A stretch of 64,000 nucleotides of DNA from Deltaproteobacteria bacterium. Lineage in GTDB: Bacteria; Myxococcota_A; Polyangia; DRWM01; JAAZOP01. Of this stretch, positions 53,974 through 63,407 are shown in pieces; within the stretch, counting starts at the first letter, position 1; the number at the start of each line of letters is the position of its first letter. Below the pieces are notes generated by a model, which was not told the DNA's origin, searched no databases, and was given only the letters and a program-made list of their open reading frames with translations. The position numbers were made by a program, and so were the translations under genes. Location: positions 1 through 64,000 of the forward strand of contig JACRCX010000051.1 of the NCBI GenBank assembly GCA_016218815.1, read 5' to 3'.

Positions 53974-54024
53974 GCCCGATGACCTCGGCGCCGGCGGACC
54001 GCGCCCGCCCGCGCTGCCCTCCCC

Positions 54025-54705
54025 CTACCGTTCCGCCGGCTCCGCCCCGAACCGCGCCAGCGCCGCCTCCACCCGCCCCACCACCGCCTCCACCTCGGCC
54101 GGCGCCGCCACGCGCGCCCGCTCGTCCTCCGTCCGCCAGTCGTCGCCTTCCGCCATCGCCGCCCGCACCGCCCGCGCGTCCTCGGCCATCCGCGCCAGGA
54201 CGTGCTCGGACAGCCACGCGTTCTCGTACCCCGCCAGCGCCAGCGCATCCACCGTCTCCACCCGCTCCGCCAGCCGCTCGTACGCCCGTCCCCCCCCCGT
54301 CCGCATCCCGTCCTCCGCGACGCAGACCGCTTCCTCCGACGGCAGGTCGAGCCGCTCGTCGAACTCGATGCTCAACAGCTCCACCACCGCCGGCGCCTCG
54401 CGCGCCACCCGCTCGATCGTCCCGAGCTTCACCAGCAGGCCCGCGATCCGCCCGCGCGCCCGTGCCAACGTTTCCTCCGACACCTCGTACGCCCGGTATC
54501 CGCCCGTCTCCTCCCACATCGCCTCGACCTCCCCCCAGACCGCGTCCGCCTCCTCGCCGAGTCCCGTGGTCGTCGTCCCCTCGACTCCGCTCGGGGCAAG
54601 CGTCGTCGTCGTCGAGCCGCCGTCGGGCTCGACCGGTGCCGGCGGACATCCCACGGCCGCCACCGCGAGCCCCAGGACCATCACGCAGAGAACGGTTCGG
54701 TCCAC
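54025..54705 (-). CDS. Lipoprotein, helical
   Basis: 226 residues from a GTG at 54705 with GGGAGGAG eight bases upstream. Signal core VLCVMVLGLAVAAVGC, lipobox Cys near 20. The mature part has a Thr-rich linker (TTTTLAPSGVEGTTTT) that includes the short repeat at 54577-54600, then about 150 residues of acidic helix. No family recognised. It is 50 bases upstream of the NtrC-type regulator gene. Confidence 0.7.
   Translation of the reverse strand: MDRTVLCVMVLGLAVAAVGCPPAPVEPDGGSTTTTLAPSGVEGTTTTGLGEEADAVWGEVEAMWEETGGYRAYEVSEETLARARGRIAGLLVKLGTIERVAREAPAVVELLSIEFDERLDLPSEEAVCVAEDGMRTGGGRAYERLAERVETVDALALAGYENAWLSEHVLARMAEDARAVRAAMAEGDDWRTEDERARVAAPAEVEAVVGRVEAALARFGAEPAER
54577..54600. repeat. 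Interspersed repeat of the CCTCGACTCCGCTCGGG type
   Basis: CCCCTCGACTCCGCTCGGGG is a palindrome-like repeat known from many soil bacterial genomes. Here it is translated as LAPSGVEG within a lipoprotein linker. A related unit is at 25374-25394. Confidence 0.6.
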
Positions 54706-54819
54706 CGCCGCACTCCTCCCGAGTCCGCGAGTCTGCCCGCTTTCGCCCAAGGCGTCAAAGCGGCTATCCTCCACCGCGTGCTGCGCGACGGTGGCCGCGC
54801 GCCGGAAGAAGAAACCACC

Positions 54820-54843
54820 GATGGACACCGATGGACACCGATG
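54820..54843. repeat. 10-base tandem repeat ATGGACACCG before rlmN
   Basis: ATGGACACCG ATGGACACCG ATGACGG. The 10-base period places ATG codons at 54821, 54831 and 54841, one in each frame; the one at 54831 is in frame with rlmN. Same family as 29473-29506. Confidence 0.8.
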
Positions 54844-54887
54844 ACGGGGGAACGGGGCGAAGCTCGGAGGGCCTCGACCCCCGCTCG

Positions 54888-55898
54888 ATGACCCCCGCGG
54901 TCCTGGAGCGGGAGGTGGCGCGGCTGGGCGGGCGGGCGGAGCACGCGGCCAGGCTCCTGGCCCACGTCGTGAAGCTCGGACGGGTCGTGCCGGACGGCCT
55001 GGCGCGCATGCCGCGGCGGGTCGTGGACGCCGTGGCCTGGCCGCTGCCGCGGTTGCGTCTGGTCGAGAAGCGGGTGTCGAGCGTCTACCCGTTCCACAAG
55101 CTGGCCTACGAGACCCACGACGGCCGGATCTTGGAAAGCGTGCTCATCCCGGTCACGCAGGGACGGTTCTCGGTCTGCGTCTCCTCGCAAGTCGGCTGCC
55201 GCCGCGGGTGTCTCGTCTGCGCCACCGCCCGGATGCCGCATCCGCGCGACCTGGCGGCCTGGGAGATCGTCGACCAGATCGTGCAGGGCGTGGCGCAGGC
55301 GCCGGGTCCCGTACGAGCCGTCGTCTTCCTCGGCATGGGCGAACCCCTGGACAACTACGACGAGGTCATGGCGGCGGCGGAGATCGCCAGCCACCCCGCC
55401 GTCGGCGCGGCGCAGGCCAAGGCCATCACCGTCGGCACCGTCGGCATCGTGCCCGCGATGCGCCGCTTCGCCGAGGAGCGGCGACGGTTCCGCCTCGCCG
55501 TGAGCCTGGGCTCGGCCGATCCCGAGCGGCGCGCCCACCTCATGCCGGTGGCACGGCGATGGCCGCTGGCCGAGCTGGCCGAGGCCGTGCGCGCGGTGCA
55601 CGGGGCGCAGGGCGAGCGGCAGATGATCGCGATGACGATGCTGGGCGGCTACAACACGGGAGTCGATGAGGCCGAGGCCCTGGCGCGGTGGCTGCCGGAC
55701 GTGCCGTACCGCCTGAGCCTGATCGACGTCGCCCCCGGTCCGCACCACCCGTTCCGCCCGCCGACCAAGGCCGAGTCCGACGTCTTCATCGAAGCCTTCC
55801 GCCGCGTCGGCATGCCGTTCACGCGACGCCTCTCCGGCGGTGCGGACATCGACGCCGCCTGCGGCATGCTGGCGGGGAAGCTCGCCGGCGCGGACTAG
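54888..55898 (+). CDS. rlmN: RlmN-like radical SAM 23S rRNA/tRNA methyltransferase
   Basis: 336 residues from the ATG at 54888; an in-frame ATG at 54831 in a tandem repeat would give 355. The cluster motif is C-x3-C-x2-C in VSSQVGCRRGCLVCATA. Other RlmN landmarks: FLGMGEPLDNYDEV, LGGYNTGVDEAE in place of the usual hydrophobic loop, and the C-terminal DIDAACGML with the methyl-carrying Cys. The N-terminal accessory domain is shorter than in E. coli. Methylates C2 of A2503 in 23S rRNA and A37 of some tRNAs in the family. Confidence 0.85.
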   Translation: MTPAVLEREVARLGGRAEHAARLLAHVVKLGRVVPDGLARMPRRVVDAVAWPLPRLRLVEKRVSSVYPFHKLAYETHDGRILESVLIPVTQGRFSVCVSSQVGCRRGCLVCATARMPHPRDLAAWEIVDQIVQGVAQAPGPVRAVVFLGMGEPLDNYDEVMAAAEIASHPAVGAAQAKAITVGTVGIVPAMRRFAEERRRFRLAVSLGSADPERRAHLMPVARRWPLAELAEAVRAVHGAQGERQMIAMTMLGGYNTGVDEAEALARWLPDVPYRLSLIDVAPGPHHPFRPPTKAESDVFIEAFRRVGMPFTRRLSGGADIDAACGMLAGKLAGAD

Positions 55899-56139
55899 CT
55901 GCTTGGTCGAGAACCCCGTCCGCGTCCCACGTGATCAGGAGTCCGCACCTCGCGCAGTCTACGTCACCGCGCGCCCGACGCGCCGCCTTGATGGTGGGGT
56001 CTTCCTCGGGGCCGGAGTCATCCCGGTCGTCGTAGGCCACGAATCCCTCCGCTGCGGAGGAAACGTACCAGCGCAAGTCGGTCTCATCAAGCGTTCGGAC
56101 CGTGCCGGCCGCACGTGCGATGCCGCGATCGGGCGGCAC
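55819..56139 (-). CDS. Possible small protein overlapping the rlmN 3' end
   Basis: Frame of 106 residues from a GTG at 56139, overlapping rlmN by 80 bases. The central part (RTLDETDLRWYVSSAAEGF to about position 78) has a protein-like composition with C-x2-C in CARCGLLITW. The last 25 residues, which overlap rlmN, are Arg/Pro-rich and look like antisense reading. The real stop may be elsewhere or the gene may be decaying. Function not recognised. Confidence 0.35.
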   Translation of the reverse strand: MPPDRGIARAAGTVRTLDETDLRWYVSSAAEGFVAYDDRDDSGPEEDPTIKAARRARGDVDCARCGLLITWDADGVLDQAASPRRRASPPACRRRRRCPHRRRGVA

Positions 56140-56383
56140 CGGCGTCGATCGCGGCGAGCATCGTCCCAGCCGTCGACCGGCGGGCGACTCGGCGGATGCG
56201 ACGGCGTCACGCGCCGGCGCCCTGACCCCGGTAACGGCTCGAACAAGTTGAGGCGATCTTCCAATCCATCGAGGACCCGAGACCGGAGGGCGGGCGAGCC
56301 CTGGTGTTCTAACCGATCGCGCTGTCGTTGACTTCGTGGACCTGCCAAGTATGCTGCCGTTGAGGCGGTTCCGAGAGGGTGTG
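55899..56383. other. Gap between rlmN and the next lipoprotein gene
   Basis: 485 bases that hold only the possible minus-strand frame above. The 56150-56380 part has several short inverted repeats but no promoter or terminator that I can support. Confidence 0.5.
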
Positions 56384-57025
56384 ATGGGTCTAACGTCGTC
56401 GAGGTCGCTCGCGCTCGCCGTCGCGCTGCTCGGCTGCTGGACCAGTCATTCTGGCTGGATGGAGCCGGATGAGGGTGGTTTGTCCGCCGACGGCCGGCCC
56501 GACATCGCCGGCGACGCGGTGACGAGCGACCTGGGGCGCGAGGACGACGGCGCCCTGCCCGACGGGGATCCGGACGCGGCCGATGCCGTAGAGGCGGGCC
56601 GCGAATCGGGAGCGGACGACACCGGCGCGGGGAGTTGCAGCCCCGCGTTGGAAGTGACGCTGCGGGCGGAGGACGACTGCACCGACTACGAGATCCCCGG
56701 CGACGCGCCGACCACCACGATCGGGTGCGTCGGCGAGACCGGCTTCCTGGTGGTCGTGCACCGACCGGACCCCGCGCCGTGCTGCATCCTGACGAGCGCC
56801 GCGGCCGAAGCCGTCTGCACGGCGGGCTTCGAGGCCCCAAGCGTGCCCTGCATCTGCGCGAATCCGGCCGAAGCTGGCTGCAGCCGCACGACGGGCGATC
56901 CGCCGGCCAGCGGGCGCTACTACACAAGCCCGACCTCGACGATCACGTACGTCCTGCGCCTCGACGGGTGGGACGGCTCCCCGGTGCGGCTCCGGATCTG
57001 CCCCTACCGTGCGGCCTGGTGCTGA
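56384..57025 (+). CDS. Lipoprotein with Cys-rich C-terminal domain
   Basis: 213 residues from the ATG at 56384; an in-frame ATG at 56336 adds 16 residues without similarity. Signal core LALAVALLGC with a lipobox Cys. An Asp-rich linker of about 55 residues is followed by a domain with ten Cys (pattern CCILTS...CTAGF...CICANPAEAGC). No family recognised. Monocistronic by spacing. Confidence 0.7.
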   Translation: MGLTSSRSLALAVALLGCWTSHSGWMEPDEGGLSADGRPDIAGDAVTSDLGREDDGALPDGDPDAADAVEAGRESGADDTGAGSCSPALEVTLRAEDDCTDYEIPGDAPTTTIGCVGETGFLVVVHRPDPAPCCILTSAAAEAVCTAGFEAPSVPCICANPAEAGCSRTTGDPPASGRYYTSPTSTITYVLRLDGWDGSPVRLRICPYRAAWC

Positions 57026-57301
57026 GTCGTCGCGCGGCCCTCCCCGAACGGATGCCTTCGAGTACCACAAGTAGGCGCGCCGCGCCGTCGGCTCGGAAGG
57101 CCCCGATGAGTTCCACCTCCGTCGAAGGGCTCCCAGCCAACGTCGCTTGCACCGCCTTCTCTCCCGAGTTCCGCATCCTGCCGTGTACGAAGTCCGCGAT
57201 CCTGCGGCTCGCCATCATCCGCGGCTCGACGCGCCGGAGGCCACACCGGCTTCGGAGGGACACGGTGATGCCGCGGGGGCGCTGCGCGCGGTCGCGTCGA
57301 G

Positions 57302-58915
57302 TCACCGGCGATTGGAAGAACAGTAGGCATCGTCGAGCTTGCAGGCGAGTGCCCTGTAGTACGCCGCATCCTCGCTGTCGACGGCGCCCTGGGGCCCTTC
57401 GAGAACGTCTGCGATGAAGGCGCAGGCTGATGCGACATCGTGTTCGCACATTTCGCGGGCCGTCATCGGAAGAGCCTGTTCCACCTCCTCCTGCCTTGGC
57501 GCCGCGTCCTCCTCGCTTCGAGGCGCTCGATCAAACAGCTCCAGAACTTCCTGGCACGCCGGCAAGTACTCCCCGTCGCAAACCCGGCGCGCGATCTCCT
57601 CGGCCTCGCTCGCGCGGTCGAGGCCCTCCAGGACCACGACCAACAGCGTGCAACTCGACGGCTCGCCGCCGTCGCAGAGCCGGCGCGCGACCGGCTCGAC
57701 CTCCCCCCGCCGGTCGCGCTCCGACAGCAAGCGATCGAAGTCGGTGCACACGAAGGGGTCGTATTCGTTCTCGCATTGCTGTCGAGCGAGATCGATCGCC
57801 TCGTCCTCGCGCCCGGTCGAGACCAGCAAGTCGAAAAAGTCGTCGCAGAGGTAGGATTGAGGCCCGAGGCAAGCGGCGCGCAGCAAAGGCTCGGCTTCAG
57901 CCGTCCGGTCCAGGGTGACCAATGCGGTCCCGAGCGCGCCGCAGGCGAGTTCGTCGCCGGAGTCGCAGCCTTCGCGCAACGCGCTCTCCGCTCGCTCTCG
58001 TCGCTCAGGATCGTCGGTCATCCCCAACCAGTCCTCGCACCCCGCCCACGCTCCGAGATCGCACGCTTCCGAGAGGACGGCCTCGGCACCTTCCCGGTCA
58101 TCGTCACCGGCCAACGCCTGAGCCAGGTAGACGCAGGACCAGCCATCGCCCTCGTCGCACCGCTCCCGAAGGACCTCTCGGCTCCGCAGGTGCAGCCCGC
58201 TGACCGCCTCCATTCGCAAGAGGTTCCAGCAGTACACTCCGCCCAGGTTCGTGCACGACTTGGTGAAGGCGGCGGCCGCCGCCCCGAAGTCTCCGAGCCG
58301 GGCTGCCAGTTCAGCCAACGGCAGACAAGCCCACTCGCTATCGTCACATGCCCGTCGGAGGATCGACAGGGCCTCCTCCACCTCCCCGCGTAGCTCCAGA
58401 ACCTCCACAAGCTGCAAGCAGAACTGCGAATCGCCGTCCTGGCAACCGTCACCCACCAGATCGACGGCGTCGCCACCCCGCCCCCGGGTCTGGAGTAGAC
58501 CGAGCAGAGCACGGCACGCCCGACGAAGACCTCGCTCGCAGGCAGTGCGCAGGATGGCCTCGGCGTCTTGATCGCGACCGGCGGCCGCAAGCAGCCGTCC
58601 GAGGCGTTCGCAGGCGCTGGCGTCTTCGGCGTCGCACGCGTTTCGCAGGGCAGCTTCGGCCTCGTCCGGGCAGGGCTGCATCTCGCCCGCATCGCAGGCG
58701 GCGCCAGCAGCACTTTCGCTGTCAGGCCCGACCGTCGCGGGCCTGTCGTGAAGCGACGCTACGGCGAGGGCGGCACCGGACGCCGGATCCACCGGGGCGC
58801 CCACGGCGACCGGCGATCCAGCGCACGCGCATGCCGCGAACGCCACCCAGAGCGCGGTGAAGGTCAAACTCCACGGGAGGCACCGAGCACCTCTCGTTCG
58901 GTATGCGTCTGCCAT
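57302..58915 (-). CDS. Lipoprotein with Sel1/TPR-like Cys-containing repeats
   Basis: 537 residues from the ATG at 58915. Signal with lipobox in VAFAACACAG. From about residue 70 to 500 there are roughly twelve helical repeats of about 35-37 residues, each with a conserved Cys pair as in AEAILRTACERGLRRACRAL, a form of Sel1/TPR repeat common in myxobacterial and Legionella proteins that cross-links neighbouring helices. The C-terminal tail has three more Cys. Scaffold function in the periplasm or on the surface is inferred. It starts 245 bases from the end of the next lipoprotein gene. Confidence 0.78.
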   Translation of the reverse strand: MADAYRTRGARCLPWSLTFTALWVAFAACACAGSPVAVGAPVDPASGAALAVASLHDRPATVGPDSESAAGAACDAGEMQPCPDEAEAALRNACDAEDASACERLGRLLAAAGRDQDAEAILRTACERGLRRACRALLGLLQTRGRGGDAVDLVGDGCQDGDSQFCLQLVEVLELRGEVEEALSILRRACDDSEWACLPLAELAARLGDFGAAAAAFTKSCTNLGGVYCWNLLRMEAVSGLHLRSREVLRERCDEGDGWSCVYLAQALAGDDDREGAEAVLSEACDLGAWAGCEDWLGMTDDPERRERAESALREGCDSGDELACGALGTALVTLDRTAEAEPLLRAACLGPQSYLCDDFFDLLVSTGREDEAIDLARQQCENEYDPFVCTDFDRLLSERDRRGEVEPVARRLCDGGEPSSCTLLVVVLEGLDRASEAEEIARRVCDGEYLPACQEVLELFDRAPRSEEDAAPRQEEVEQALPMTAREMCEHDVASACAFIADVLEGPQGAVDSEDAAYYRALACKLDDAYCSSNRR

Positions 58916-59160
58916 TCCTCACCCCCGCCGGCAACTCCGAGATCCGCGAACCTGCGATCCCAAGATTGCCGCCGGCCGGGGCCTTCGTCAACCCGAGAGG
59001 GCGATCGGTTGGCGAGGTCTCCGAGGTCCAGCAGTAGCCCACCAGGCCAGCGCAGTCCCTCCGCCCGGCGTCGTGCCGCCGCGCCGCCGGCAGGGCCCAG
59101 GGCGCCTCGGGTGCTTGCCCGGGGAGGGACACGGCGCCCCGCGCAAGGGCGGCGCGGATG

Positions 59161-60879
59161 TCACGGTGGAGGGTCGACCAATGCCAGGAACGACAGGGTC
59201 CCGCAACGAAGCCGCTCGCCGATCGCGACCGGCCCGTCGGACGGCACCTGGGCGATCTCGAGCCATGCCCAGCGGGGCTCCCCGCCGGCTGCGAGACGGA
59301 CGAGGTGTGAGTCGGCGCTGATTGCCGCACCGGCAGGTACCCCGGATCGCACGGCCGCGCCGATGCGAATGGCGTTGTGCAGGGCCGTCGGGTCCGCGAC
59401 GAGATCCTGTCCCTCGCGTTCGAGGAGCATCGGCTGCGCCTCCCAGTCCCCCACCCACCAGCCCAACGGAATCGGGGACCTGGCCGCGCGAGGCGCGCGG
59501 ATGACCCCCCGCAGGACCAAGACAGCCGCCGGAGAGTCGTCGGCGCCGGCAACGACAGCGGCAAGCCGGTGCTCGACGTCCCAGTACGGGACCCCATGGT
59601 CGAGGCACCCGTCGCCGAAGTACCGGGAGACGACGACGGCCTGAACGACCGAACCGGTCGCGAGGGTCCCGGCCAAGCGCTCCCGATCGACCGAGCACCC
59701 GAATGCGGCCAGGTAGTCCGTGCGGGTGGAGTCCTGGGAACTCCGGCAAGCGAAGTCGGGTGCACCTCCGGCCGAGCCCAGCGGTTCGCCGCTGACCAGG
59801 TCGACGAGAAGCAGGAACCGATCCCCGGCGCCACCGGCTTCGTGGAGTTCGTCCTGAACGATCCGCATCGTGGCCGACACGGCGGAACTACCGAGGCATC
59901 GCCCGGCGTTCCCCGGCAGGTCAACCCGGGTGACCGACGCGAGCGCCGCGCACGCCGGCATCGACTCCACCCGCGACCCGAGGGGCTCGATGCGCGCGAG
60001 AACGCCACGACGTACACGCGCCATCTCGGCCTTTGCCGCCAATTCCAGCGACCGGCGCAACATGTAGTACCGCAGCGACGTGCATTGGGGCAGTTCGGGA
60101 AGGGCGGGATCATCGTGGCACTCCGCATACTCCGGTGCGGCCTTCACCGCTTTCTCGACCTCGTCCATTCGCCGGCGAATGCTCGGCAACTCGTCGACGA
60201 GGACTGCGCGCCAGGCGTCCTCGAACAATGCCTCCAGCGCCGTCTGGCAGTCCCGGTAGTCGGCGGCTGTGGCAGCATGCTCGCGGACCAGGCCGGGAAC
60301 GCCGGACACGCGCGAGAGCAACTCCGTCACATCGACCGCCGTGCAGTCGGCATCCGCGCACAGATCCTGGTGCGGGATCGGTGAACCGGACGACGGATCT
60401 TCTTTCCCGATCACCCCCGCCCAGATTTCCTCCCACGGAAGGCCGGCCTCAATGGCAACGGGCCAGCCCGAATGCCGTTGGAAGCGTTCGAGGGCCCACC
60501 TGCGGAGATCCTCACGCGCCAAGCGACGGAAGAGGTCCTCGTGGTCGAGCAAAGGGCGTGCACGAATGAGGTCACGGATCCTGGGCGAGTTCGTCAGGGC
60601 GCGCACGTCGTCCACCATGCTGTCCGCGCGCGCGGACTCGTCGGCCACGGTGCGTTCAGCGAGCGCCCGGGCCTCCTCGAACAGCGGCGCTCCCGGGACG
60701 GAGTCGGATGCTGCATCCGGAACGGGGGCGCTTGCGGCGCCGTCGCCGGGCCTGGCTGACCGATACGAGTCGGGCCCCGACGTCTCCGTGCCTGGGCGAA
60801 CGCCGTTCCGGCAGCCGATGATGGTCAACAGCGTTGCTGTCGCGATGCAGACTCTGGGTGACGTCCCCCGCGTCCGCAT
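59161..60879 (-). CDS. Large lipoprotein, uncharacterised
   Basis: 572 residues from the ATG at 60879; a GTG at 60900 adds seven residues. Signal core IATATLLTIIGC with lipobox Cys. An acidic, helical region (about 65-300) with several Cys is followed by a beta-rich C-terminal half (GDRFLLLVDLVSGEPLG, AAVVAGADDSPAAVLVL). No family recognised. Same direction as the Sel1-like lipoprotein downstream, so a two-gene transcript is possible. Confidence 0.7.
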   Translation of the reverse strand: MRTRGTSPRVCIATATLLTIIGCRNGVRPGTETSGPDSYRSARPGDGAASAPVPDAASDSVPGAPLFEEARALAERTVADESARADSMVDDVRALTNSPRIRDLIRARPLLDHEDLFRRLAREDLRRWALERFQRHSGWPVAIEAGLPWEEIWAGVIGKEDPSSGSPIPHQDLCADADCTAVDVTELLSRVSGVPGLVREHAATAADYRDCQTALEALFEDAWRAVLVDELPSIRRRMDEVEKAVKAAPEYAECHDDPALPELPQCTSLRYYMLRRSLELAAKAEMARVRRGVLARIEPLGSRVESMPACAALASVTRVDLPGNAGRCLGSSAVSATMRIVQDELHEAGGAGDRFLLLVDLVSGEPLGSAGGAPDFACRSSQDSTRTDYLAAFGCSVDRERLAGTLATGSVVQAVVVSRYFGDGCLDHGVPYWDVEHRLAAVVAGADDSPAAVLVLRGVIRAPRAARSPIPLGWWVGDWEAQPMLLEREGQDLVADPTALHNAIRIGAAVRSGVPAGAAISADSHLVRLAAGGEPRWAWLEIAQVPSDGPVAIGERLRCGTLSFLALVDPPP

Positions 60880-61098
60880 TGGGCCGTGGCGATACCCCAC
60901 GCGCCGACGTTGAACCTGGACGGCGTGAGCGTCAAGTCCGTCAAGAGTCGATCACGCCGGCTTCCCCGAACCCCGGCAGCGCACGACGACGACCTCGACG
61001 TTCATCGGCATGACACCCGCCTCGACGCATCCCCGTCGCGACGCCGGTCAACGGGGTAAGCCGGGCAGGCGTACTCGTCCGCCGTATCGAACCGAGCG

Positions 61099-61479
61099 TC
61101 AGACCCGGCTGACCGAACCTCGACGCCGGTGCGCATGCACCGGATGCGGGTAGCACGTCCGGTACGCGGCGACGCATTCCTCCAGGCTCTCGAATACCGA
61201 GTCGCAGTCGTCGCCGACGCACCGGCAGTTGCAGCCCACGTTGGCGTAGTGCCGGCCCTCCCAGCGGAACGGCGGGTCACCGATCGCCGGGCAGCACGTC
61301 CCGGACGGGCACTTCGCATCCATCGGCCGGCAATCCGGGACGACCGCTTCGGGGCTTCCGAGGGCCTCCGCCAAGACTCCGCCGAGGTCGGAGGCGGCGT
61401 CGGCCGACGGGCCTCGTCCATCGGCCGCTTCCTCGTCGGGTCCGGTCAGCGCGACGCCCGCGGTGCAGGCCAAGCCCAC
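61099..61479 (-). CDS. Small Cys-rich exported protein
   Basis: 126 residues if started at a GTG at 61479; the frame is open further upstream but no normal start codon is present before the preceding stop, so the start is uncertain. A short hydrophobic N-terminus (IVVGLACTAGVAL when extended) suggests a lipoprotein. The C-terminal 75 residues have about ten Cys, with CPSGTCCPAIGDPPFRW and GCNCRCVGDDC. Unrecognised family. Divergent from the large membrane protein at 61557. Confidence 0.5.
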   Translation of the reverse strand: MGLACTAGVALTGPDEEAADGRGPSADAASDLGGVLAEALGSPEAVVPDCRPMDAKCPSGTCCPAIGDPPFRWEGRHYANVGCNCRCVGDDCDSVFESLEECVAAYRTCYPHPVHAHRRRGSVSRV

Positions 61480-61556
61480 GACAATCGGAGTGAAGACCGG
61501 CCCAAGCCGGACTCGCCGGCTTGCCCGTCGCCTGGGTCCGAGCGCATCATCGTCCC

Positions 61557-63053
61557 GTGGTCAGGTCCCTCAGACCCCCGTGCCGCAGCATCGCGCCCGT
61601 AGCCGCCCTGTGCATCGCGGCCTGGTGCCGCGCCGCGAGCGCGAACTTCGCGCCGCAAGACTTCGGCGACCCGGCGGGTGAGCCCGCCGTCGCCGAGTGG
61701 GCGGCAGACGTGAGCGTCGAGCACGAATGGCTGCGCATCGACCTCCGGCCACTCGAAGACGAAGAGGACGCGCGGGTCGAGGTCCGCTACCGGGTGCGGG
61801 TGTCTCACGAAGTGCCCTTCGCAGAGATGGTCTTCGCGTCGCCCGGCGTGGAGAAGGGTGCCGTCACCTTGGATGGGCGCACCGTGGGATCCACGTCCGT
61901 CTGGAGGGTCTACGACACCTGGCGGTTGACCGGCGAGCCGATGCCGACCATCGACGGCGGACAGCATCCGTTCCACGTCGGAGCGCGGTTCTCCGTCCCC
62001 AATCGAGAATCGGGCGGTTCCGGCTCCACGGGCGCGCTGCACTTCACCGCGCGCCTCACGGCCGGCGTCCACGAGTTGGCGGTCGAGTACCGGGTCTCTC
62101 CGATGGACTACCAGGGAGTCGGGTTCTTCCCGCAACAGGACGTCGTCTACCTGCTGTCTCCGGCACGGTCCTGGGCGGGATTCGGTCGTCTGGACGTCGT
62201 TGTCGAGTTGCCGGAGGACTGGGACGCAGTCTCCGTGCCGGCGCTGGCTCGACGGGGTGATACGCTGGTCGGCGAGTTCGACGGGATACCTCGTGACGAG
62301 TTGCTCGTGGGCACCCGTCGACCCGCGCCGTGGTGGGCGTTCCTGGTCGCAGGATTCCCGTGGTTCATCGCTGCCCTCGGACTTGGGTCCGGGTTCTGGG
62401 GCGGACTGCGCAGCGGGCGACAGCTGGCCATCGGACGCTTCGCTGCCCGCTGGGTCGTGGTGACGCTGCTTGCGGTTGCCGCGCCTCTTCTCGGTATCGC
62501 GACGTTCGCCGTGGCGCTGGGGGGAACCATGCTGGGTTCCTTCATCGCAACGCCGGGATGGATGGCGGTGTACGGCGGAGGAATGCTGTCACAAGGCGTC
62601 GTCGCGGTTCCGCTGGCCGTCGTCGCTTGTGCGCTGGTCGGCGGAACCCTGGGGTTCCTGCGGGGCAGACGTCTGGTGCGGTCGGGGCCGGCTGTCGCCG
62701 GCGACGAGGGGTCCGCTGCGGCCGAGTCGGATTCTCTCAAGTGGGCGGCGACCCTCGCTCTCCCCGGCGCGCTCCTCGGAAACCTCGTGCTCGTCAACCA
62801 CTCGTCGTACGACGGGATGTTGTGGAGCGTCGCGGCTGCGCTGATCGGCGGAGGTGCCTTGGGAATCCTGCTTGGCCGGCTCGCTCGACGCTCAGACAAC
62901 CCGCGGGGCAGGCTCGAGCGTTTCTTCTGGGCCCTTGGCGCAGGTGCGGGTGTGCTGCTCGGGCTGCCCCTGCTGGTGGCGCTGTTCGAAGGACGCGGAC
63001 TGAACCCGAGCATCGGCCCGGCAGCAGCGGCGGTCTTGGCCGCCCTGGGATGA
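61557..63053 (+). CDS. Membrane protein with exported beta domain and multi-span C-terminus
   Basis: 498 residues from a GTG at 61557. An N-terminal signal (PVAALCIAAWCRAASA) precedes a beta-rich domain of about 210 residues (VEVRYRVRVSHEVPFAEMVF). About six to seven membrane spans follow, with Gly-rich helices (VALGGTMLGSFIATPGWMAV). No family recognised. The plan resembles periplasmic sensor-permease fusions, but nothing in sequence proves this. No strong ribosome-binding site. Confidence 0.68.
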   Translation: MVRSLRPPCRSIAPVAALCIAAWCRAASANFAPQDFGDPAGEPAVAEWAADVSVEHEWLRIDLRPLEDEEDARVEVRYRVRVSHEVPFAEMVFASPGVEKGAVTLDGRTVGSTSVWRVYDTWRLTGEPMPTIDGGQHPFHVGARFSVPNRESGGSGSTGALHFTARLTAGVHELAVEYRVSPMDYQGVGFFPQQDVVYLLSPARSWAGFGRLDVVVELPEDWDAVSVPALARRGDTLVGEFDGIPRDELLVGTRRPAPWWAFLVAGFPWFIAALGLGSGFWGGLRSGRQLAIGRFAARWVVVTLLAVAAPLLGIATFAVALGGTMLGSFIATPGWMAVYGGGMLSQGVVAVPLAVVACALVGGTLGFLRGRRLVRSGPAVAGDEGSAAAESDSLKWAATLALPGALLGNLVLVNHSSYDGMLWSVAAALIGGGALGILLGRLARRSDNPRGRLERFFWALGAGAGVLLGLPLLVALFEGRGLNPSIGPAAAAVLAALG

Positions 63054-63137
63054 ATGCTGGTGGCGGCGGCAATCGTCCTCGCGATTGCGGGCCGGCACCG
63101 TGGGTCGGACGGCCACGACGCCGGTGACGAGCGCTGA
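63054..63137 (+). CDS. Possible 27-residue membrane peptide
   Basis: ATG immediately follows the stop of the previous gene (TGAATG) and opens a 27-codon frame with the hydrophobic run LVAAAIVLAIAG and a charged tail. It could be translated by re-initiation, or it could be a leftover of a longer C-terminus. Length alone makes it weak. Confidence 0.25.
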   Translation: MLVAAAIVLAIAGRHRGSDGHDAGDER

Positions 63138-63407
63138 CCTGCGACCACGCGCGCCTCGTGTGTCCCTCCGTAGCCGGGTTGGCTCACCGGCCTGCGCCCT
63201 GGGCGCCCATGAGTCGGCCACCGTGCCCCAGAACCGGGAGTCGCTCGAGTTGTCGCGGTCATCGCCCATCACGAGGCCAGAACCTCCCCGGCGTTGCCGA
63301 CTCGGCATTCGACGGCAGGATCCCCGAGGACTCGACCGGTCCGCGAGCGGAGGATGCGATCGGCAGCGGCTTGCGGCTCCGGCCCAGCCGTGCTGAACTC
63401 CCGGCGG
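63138..63407. other. Gap before the right-edge gene
   Basis: About 270 bases (354 from the last confident stop) without a recognised gene, repeat or promoter. Confidence 0.5.

Noticed and set aside
56140..56330. Plus-strand frame in the gap after rlmN
   Set aside because: Arg/Pro-rich, no start signal, overlaps rlmN; looks like random high-GC reading.
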